A stretch of 64,000 bases of DNA, from contig NC_041040.1 in assembly GCF_900634625.1 (NCBI RefSeq), forward strand, positions 13,941,389-14,005,388. Direction: 5' to 3'. The notes under the pieces are model-generated. The model searched no databases. It worked only from the letters and a program-made list of their open reading frames with translations, and was not told the origin of the DNA. The translations under genes and the position numbers were made by a program. Shown here piece by piece: positions 63,301 through 64,000 of this stretch. The number at the start of each line of letters is the position of its first letter. The first letter of the stretch is position 1. This DNA is from Parambassis ranga. Its lineage: Eukaryota > Chordata > Actinopteri > Ambassidae.

Positions 63301-64000
63301 GAATCATCTCAACAGGTTACACATTAGGGTTTGCTAAAAATTGTATTTATACATAAATTGTATTTCTTGCCTGTTTCCAGAGGAACCTTCTCTCGCTCTC
63401 CCCTGTGATGACGGCAAGTTCACCAAAGTTTTTTTGGCAGAATGCTCTGGCAGCATCCATTGCTAAGTTTTCCTTGTTGATGAAATAATGTGTGTCATTG
63501 TATATGATCCATCCATCAGCTGTGTGGTTGTATACTGCAAATATAAATAATAATGATTAGCAATGAAGAGTTCTGCCATAATTATTAAATAAAATACTTT
63601 TAGAGATTTATAAGTTGCTGTTTCATTATAATGAAAAAGTCTCAATCTCAATCAATAGAAACAAAATTAGGATATGCTGTCTATATGACCTTGTATGTGA
63701 CTTCTTTTTGAAGTGGCTTCAAAAACCTTTAAATGATTTCATGGCTGTCTATTTAATAATGGAAATATTTAAGTCTAGAGGATTGTAAGGCCACTGCTGA
63801 ATCCTACCTGGTATAACAGTGACAGGCTCAGGTTTGGGAGTCACACCTGGAAATATAAAAAAGGAGTGTGTATATTACATTTTCACAGCAGGGAACAGCT
63901 TTAATTCTACCTCTCCGTGTCTCTGGAGCTGCATGATGAGATCATTAGGTGTCACCTTTGCGAATCTGGCAGATCCAGTCATTGTTGACCTCACAGTGCC
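59960..64000 (-). CDS. mrc1: MRC1 macrophage mannose receptor, 3' half (partial)
   Basis: MRC1 is a type I membrane endocytic receptor that binds mannose, fucose and GlcNAc on glycoproteins and microbes through C-type lectin-like domains (CTLDs). Sixteen exons are in the window, from the end of CTLD4 to the stop: 63956-64000 (cut by the window edge), 63808-63846, 63371-63534, 63206-63270, 62976-63076, 62754-62893, 62466-62574, 62211-62380, 61718-61823, 61417-61649, 61169-61334, 60918-61070, 60716-60832, 60401-60559, 60295-60327 and 59960-60192. Phases agree at every junction and total about 2.03 kb of coding sequence. The tail TFDNKLYF...IEQNEQ matches the MRC1 endocytic tail, which separates it from MRC2, PLA2R1 and LY75. 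The Cys-rich domain, FN2 and CTLD1-3 lie beyond 64000. Confidence 0.93.
60401..61070 (-). CDS. mrc1: MRC1 CTLD8 exons
   Basis: Exons 60918-61070 (PPQLPGSCPQSKKAKSWIPF RGYCYSFLSSVSSNWAHAS), 60716-60832 (ALVSIEDPIESQFIQRNLEL with FWIGLYKSHE) and 60401-60559 (QWMWIDNSVVDYTNWAMEMP then CSRYRAYICKRPK). Phases are 1 at each internal junction. EMPK replaces EPN, so the sugar site is degenerate. Confidence 0.92.
61169..61649 (-). CDS. mrc1: MRC1 CTLD7 exons
   Basis: Exon 61417-61649 encodes a linker (SQIVVQPTTMPP) and AFYKLGNDSMKLVAEKMKWD, EARRQCQADDADLASILNPV and VWIGLNSNV. Exon 61169-61334 encodes SHGQFMWVDNWRLSYTAWGK NEPKKNYGCVYMDVDNTWKT APC...CKRSP. The site motif is EPK rather than EPN, which argues against calcium-dependent sugar binding. 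Confidence 0.9.
61718..62574 (-). CDS. mrc1: MRC1 CTLD6 exons
   Basis: Exons 62466-62574 (CYKFMTERNRMFWQHARTYC with GGNLVSILSAKEQ), 62211-62380 (LQYNEDFWIGMNDINWETRF, then VWTDGKGVSYTHW) and 61718-61823 (VFDCVIMLGSVKRQKGHWKV EDCNLELGFICKRNV). FWIGMND and the C...C pattern show the fold. The EPN position reads GHPAAAP, so canonical sugar binding is not expected, as for mammalian CTLD6. Confidence 0.9.
62754..63534 (-). CDS. mrc1: MRC1 CTLD5 exons
   Basis: Four exons encode CTLD5: YNHTADGWIIYNDTHYFINK (63371-63534), IMKLSEGQFYIGMIVNLDKS F (63206-63270), WVDETPITYTAWAHNEPNFA with NNDENCVTMYTGM (62976-63076) and YWNDINCGIELPSICKRS (62754-62893). EPN and WND are the calcium-dependent mannose-type sugar ligands, so this domain should bind sugar. 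The exon 62754-62893 also carries a Thr/Pro linker and the start of CTLD6 (GCAPEWVHFQGK). The donor of 63371-63534 is GC (CAG|gcaaga). Confidence 0.92.
63808..64000 (-). CDS. mrc1: MRC1 end of CTLD4 and linker
   Basis: The partial exon encodes HCEVNNDWICQIRKG, the closing strand of CTLD4 with its last cysteine. The next exon, 63808-63846, is a 39-nt proline-rich linker (VTPKPEPVTVIP). CTLD4 is the main sugar-binding domain in mammals, but its EPN site is outside the window. Confidence 0.85.

Overview
The window is vertebrate nuclear DNA, most likely from a teleost fish. Genes are split into short GT-AG exons, the protein products match vertebrate families, and the introns carry a tRNA-derived SINE, a pogo/Tigger-like transposon remnant and diverged fish-type interspersed repeats. 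I see no prokaryotic, plasmid, phage or CRISPR feature.

Four genes lie in the order NSUN6 (+, last two exons, 380-767), CACNB2 (-, whole coding region, 4010-49696), SLC39A12/ZIP12 (-, whole coding region, 53276-58059) and MRC1 (-, 3' half, 59960-64000). From general knowledge this is the MRC1-SLC39A12-CACNB2-NSUN6 order of human 10p12, so the window is a conserved syntenic block. NSUN6 and CACNB2 converge tail to tail. MRC1, SLC39A12 and CACNB2 run head to tail on the minus strand.

CACNB2 dominates. Twelve common or internal exons encode the SH3, HOOK and guanylate-kinase-like core of a voltage-gated calcium channel beta-2 subunit, including the mutually exclusive HOOK exons 7A (134 nt) and 7B (20 nt). 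Upstream, over about 32 kb, I could place four separate starting exons and one extra 5' coding exon: a 2d-like start (49.7 kb) with its second exon (48.5 kb), a 2a-like dicysteine start (41.5 kb), a beta-3/beta-4-like MY...EDS start (27.6 kb) and a 2e-like start (19.5 kb). All join the common exon at 17.3 kb in phase. The last exon carries several long polyhistidine runs.

SLC39A12 reads as 12 coding exons (687 residues by my exon sum) with signal peptide, ectodomain and eight membrane segments including the HNFADG and HEIPHEMGD zinc-site motifs. MRC1 reads as 16 exons covering the end of CTLD4, CTLD5-8, the membrane anchor and the endocytic tail. CTLD5 keeps the EPN and WND sugar/calcium residues.

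The genes do not form a pathway. CACNB2 is a calcium channel subunit, SLC39A12 a zinc importer, MRC1 an endocytic lectin and NSUN6 an RNA m5C methyltransferase. I found no clearly novel system. The points most worth checking are the array of CACNB2 first exons, the histidine-rich CACNB2 tail, and an open exon-like stretch upstream of SLC39A12 that would splice in frame onto it. Exon borders come from reading splice signals and reading frame by eye, without transcripts.
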